From Flavobacteriales bacterium (GTDB lineage: Bacteria; Bacteroidota; Bacteroidia; Flavobacteriales_F; PHOS-HE28), in contig JADJTW010000005.1 of assembly GCA_016710965.1 (NCBI GenBank), positions 1 through 64,000 on the forward strand: a stretch of 64,000 nt of DNA. The letters are read 5' to 3'. Position 1 is the stretch's first letter; every line of letters begins with the position of its first letter. The translations under genes and the position numbers were made by a program. This document shows, piece by piece, positions 61,761 to 64,000 of the stretch. A model generated the notes under the pieces. It saw only the letters and a list, made by a program, of their open reading frames with translations. It did no database searches and was not told the DNA's origin.

Positions 61761-62189
61761 CTATTTGCGCAGCGCGTCGCGGATCTCTACGAGGAGTTTT
61801 TCTTCATTGCTGGGGCCCGGTGGAGGTGGAGCCGGCTCGGCCTTCTTCATCTTGTTGATGGCCTTGATGACCATGAACATCACGAAGGCCACCACGATGA
61901 ACTCGATGGCCACGGTGAGGAAGGTGCCCCACTTCACGGCCACTTCGGCCACTGCCGGCGTAACCACGGTGCCGGCCGCATCCTTCACTTCGCCAGACGC
62001 AGCGGTCAGCACCCACTTCTTGTTGTTGAAGTCGACCCCGCCGGTGACTTGTCCGATCAGCGGCATCACCATGCCATCGATGAACGCGCTCGTCACTTTG
62101 CCGAAGGCGGCGCCCATGACGAAGGCGATGGCCATGTCGATGAGGTTGCCCTTCATCGCGAACTCCTTGAACTCCTTGATCATGCCCAT
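61761..62189 (-). CDS. mscL: Large-conductance mechanosensitive channel
   Basis: A 142-residue protein with the MscL pattern: KEFKEFAMKGNLIDMAIAFVMGAAFGKVTSAFIDGMVMPLIG (N-terminal helix and pore helix), a periplasmic loop, and WGTFLTVAIEFIVVAFVMFMVIKAINK as the second membrane helix. The C-terminal helix follows a Pro-rich linker (AEPAPPPPGPS). It opens under osmotic downshock to protect the cell. A TACCTTTC-like box lies upstream. Confidence 0.95.
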   Translation of the reverse strand: MGMIKEFKEFAMKGNLIDMAIAFVMGAAFGKVTSAFIDGMVMPLIGQVTGGVDFNNKKWVLTAASGEVKDAAGTVVTPAVAEVAVKWGTFLTVAIEFIVVAFVMFMVIKAINKMKKAEPAPPPPGPSNEEKLLVEIRDALRK

Positions 62190-62239
62190 GGTATTGTGGT
62201 GTTGGTGGTTGCGTTGGAAAGGTAGTCGACAGGTTCTTT

Positions 62240-62734
62240 TCAGCGCCTGATGAAGCGGAAATGCTCGCTGCGATCGACGCCCCGTTCACTGCCGGTGACC
62301 GAAACATCCCAGCCGCTCGATGTTCGCGCATACGTGATGCACTGCGGGAAATCATGGCCGGGGTTCTCGAACATCAGCGTATCCGGTCCGGTGGGCACCG
62401 CTTTGAAGGGCACCCATGAGCCATTGTTCTGGCTCCCGACGCGTGCGCTGTACACGACGTTCCCGTTGGTGAGGCTCAACCGAAGGTCTTCGATGAATAC
62501 CGTATCGCCTCCAGCCAGCACATGACCGAAGCCGCTGATCGTGCTGTCATCTTCCATCGTCCATCGCTCGAAGCAGGTGTGCTCCGCAATGCTGGTGCTG
62601 TCGATCCATTCACCGACCAGTTGGCGGAAGTGCGCTAGGGCATCCGTGCCTGTTGGCTCGGCACCGGTGGTCTCCGAAGCGGACGGGTCAGCGCAAGAGG
62701 TGAGCAGCACGAGGAGGAGGGCGGAGTGGCGCAT
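62240..62734 (-). CDS. DUF6265-type lipoprotein
   Basis: A 164-residue protein with a lipoprotein signal (ALLLVLLTSC, Cys 14). DUF6265 features are LVGEWIDSTS, CFERWTMEDDSTISGFG, VYSARVGSQNNGSWVPFKA and MFENPGHDFPQCITYAR. The family is a beta-rich lipocalin-like fold of unknown function. It is last in a three-gene run after DUF349 and thioesterase genes. Confidence 0.8.
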   Translation of the reverse strand: MRHSALLLVLLTSCADPSASETTGAEPTGTDALAHFRQLVGEWIDSTSIAEHTCFERWTMEDDSTISGFGHVLAGGDTVFIEDLRLSLTNGNVVYSARVGSQNNGSWVPFKAVPTGPDTLMFENPGHDFPQCITYARTSSGWDVSVTGSERGVDRSEHFRFIRR

Positions 62735-62737
62735 GGT

Positions 62738-63163
62738 TCAATGGGTCTGTATTCGTTCGATGGCCTTACGGATGTCCTCGGGCACGGGCACCTTGGTGTT
62801 GGCCTGGTAGTCGTACATCACCTGCACACTGCTGCCGCGTGCCACCGCTTCGCCGGAAGCGTCGGTGATCACGTACTCCAGGGTGAAGCTGGTGTTGCCC
62901 ACCCGCGTGCATCCGGTGTGCGCGTGCAGGGTGGCGGGCCAATGCACCGGGCGCAGGTAATCGCAGGTGGTGCTGGCGAGCAGCACCCCCACGCCATCAT
63001 CGGCCAGTGAGCGCAATACGCCGATGCGTTCCAGGTAGTGCATGCGCACGCTTTCCATGTAGCGGAACATGAACACGTTGTTCAGGTGGCCGAAGGCGTC
63101 CTGCTCCCCCCAGGCGATGGGGATGTCGAGGTGCTGCACCAGGTGAGCGGGTACGGCGCTCAC
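62738..63163 (-). CDS. Acyl-CoA thioesterase (4HBT hotdog fold)
   Basis: A 141-residue protein from a GTG that overlaps the upstream stop by three bases (GTGA). Hotdog-fold signs are IPIAWGEQDAFGHLNNVFMFRYMESVRMHYLERIG (the GHLNN with the catalytic Asp-like residue before it), SFTLEYVITDASGEAVARGSSVQVMYD, and a short tail. It hydrolyses acyl-CoA thioesters, probably medium or long chain. The substrate is not visible. It is coupled to the DUF349 gene. Confidence 0.88.
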   Translation of the reverse strand: MSAVPAHLVQHLDIPIAWGEQDAFGHLNNVFMFRYMESVRMHYLERIGVLRSLADDGVGVLLASTTCDYLRPVHWPATLHAHTGCTRVGNTSFTLEYVITDASGEAVARGSSVQVMYDYQANTKVPVPEDIRKAIERIQTH

Positions 63164-64000
63164 CGCAGTTCCTTGATCAGTTCGCGGTGCTGGCCCTTGA
63201 GGCGCTCCACGTCGCGAGCGATCTTCTCGATCTTCTTCTCCATGTCCTTCTTCATCTCCTCGCCGCTGGCGCTCTTGAAGCTGAACATGCCCATGTTCTG
63301 CTCCATCTGGCGCTTCTCGGTCTCGAGCTCTTCGATCTTCCGCTTGATGAAGCGGCTCTCGCGCTCCAGGTTGAATTTGCCGTCGGGGCCGGTCTTCAGA
63401 TCGTCCACGTGGTTCTGGAAGCGCATCTTCTGGCGCTCGTCCAGCTCCATCTTCATCTTGCCGTACTGCTTGTCCAGTGCCGCGCGATAGCGCTCGTTCA
63501 GTGCATCGAACTGCTTGGGCGATACGCGACCGCTGTTCATCCACCGCAGCGAGAAGGCTTTCAACGCTTCGACGTCCTTGGTGCGCTCGCCGCTCAGTTC
63601 GAACGCATCGATCTCGGCTATGAGCGCCTCCTTCTGCTGGGCGTTCACCACTTGCTCCGCATCCTGCTTCTCGAAGGTGGCCTTGCGCGCCTGGAAGAAG
63701 CCATCGCACGCCTCGCGGAACTTGTTCCACAATTTGTTCTCGTCGCGCGGGCCGGCGCTTCCGGCTTCCTTCCAGCGTTGCTGCAGCACCTTCAGCTTGT
63801 CGGCCGTTTGCCGCCACTCGATGCTGTCCTTCAGCTCCAGCGCTTCGTTCAGCAGCGCCTGCTTCTTCTCGCGCGCTTCCTTGAACTGGTCCTTCAGCTT
63901 GTCGAACCAGGCTTTCTTGGCATCGAAGAACACGTTGCAGGCGTTGCGGAATTCCTTCCACACACGCTCGTTCTCCTTCTTGGTGGCGAAGCCGATGCTC
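63160..64000 (-). CDS. DUF349 domain protein, 5' end beyond the window
   Basis: The visible 280 residues are helical and charged, with repeated DUF349 units: VWKEFRNACNVFFDAKKAWFDK, LWNKFREACDGFFQARKATFEK and LNERYRAALDKQYGKMKMELDE, each about 75 residues apart. The frame is open to base 64000, so the start is outside. DUF349 proteins are coiled-coil-rich and of unknown function. A C-terminal Lys/Glu helix ends it. It is the first gene of the run with the thioesterase. Confidence 0.85.
   Translation of the reverse strand, partial: SIGFATKKENERVWKEFRNACNVFFDAKKAWFDKLKDQFKEAREKKQALLNEALELKDSIEWRQTADKLKVLQQRWKEAGSAGPRDENKLWNKFREACDGFFQARKATFEKQDAEQVVNAQQKEALIAEIDAFELSGERTKDVEALKAFSLRWMNSGRVSPKQFDALNERYRAALDKQYGKMKMELDERQKMRFQNHVDDLKTGPDGKFNLERESRFIKRKIEELETEKRQMEQNMGMFSFKSASGEEMKKDMEKKIEKIARDVERLKGQHRELIKELR

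Noticed and set aside
1..64000. tRNA, rRNA, IS element, prophage or CRISPR array
   Set aside because: None was recognised on either strand by eye; a tRNA or RNA search program would be needed to exclude small ones.

Overview
The window looks like chromosomal DNA of a GC-rich member of the Bacteroidota, probably of the Flavobacteriales. Supporting signs: several secreted proteins end in type IX secretion (Por) C-terminal sorting domains; many genes are preceded by the Bacteroidota -7 box TAnnTTTG or a close variant instead of a Shine-Dalgarno site; a DUF4421 protein, SPOR-type envelope proteins, LpxB and a Wza/Wzc system point to a Gram-negative envelope. I saw no rRNA, tRNA, CRISPR array, transposase or complete prophage.

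Region by region. (1) 1-8080 is a defence and toxin-antitoxin island: a SIR2-like gene broken by at least six frame changes, a 300-bp poly-G tandem repeat that is probably an artefact, a DUF262/DUF1524 (GmrSD-like) protein, a HicBA pair, a small zinc-ribbon protein, a three-gene toxin-antitoxin-chaperone (TAC) operon with a SecB-like third gene, and a solitary type I methylase HsdM. (2) 8151-22305 is a mixed region with three large T9SS-type secreted proteins, a GIY-YIG protein, an FNR-like oxidoreductase, an S9 peptidase, membrane proteins, a PQQ-type beta-propeller protein and a J-domain protein. (3) 22372-33790 is an envelope region on the minus strand: a giant alpha-2-macroglobulin lipoprotein, then a three-gene operon in which every product carries SPOR-like repeats (two are tandem paralogues joining an outer-membrane barrel, a calcium-binding linker and three SPOR-like repeats). 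(4) 33999-46642 is one long minus-strand run: asparagine synthase, glycosyltransferase, Wza-like exporter, Wzc-like tyrosine kinase, RfbC (frameshifted), WecA-like phosphotransferase, lytic transglycosylase, UvrA and a LOG-family protein. The first six form an exopolysaccharide or O-antigen cluster. (5) 46725-64000 is mostly housekeeping: dihydrolipoyl dehydrogenase, RidA, SurE, LpxB, a SpoIID-domain protein (frameshifted), an RlmI-type methyltransferase, a KdnB-like dehydrogenase, an AsmA-like protein, a DUF4421 protein, a DHCW cupin, a CsgG-like lipoprotein, an iron/B12-type ABC permease and ATPase, MscL, a DUF6265 lipoprotein, a thioesterase and a DUF349 protein cut by the window end.

The most interesting points are the TAC module inside the defence island, the SPOR operon, and a repeated arrangement in which the -7 promoter box lies only 4-11 bases before the start codon, which predicts many leaderless mRNAs. 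Two single-base frameshifts (rfbC, spoIID-like) and the heavily shifted SIR2 region suggest some consensus errors in this assembly, so apparent pseudogenes should be read with care.
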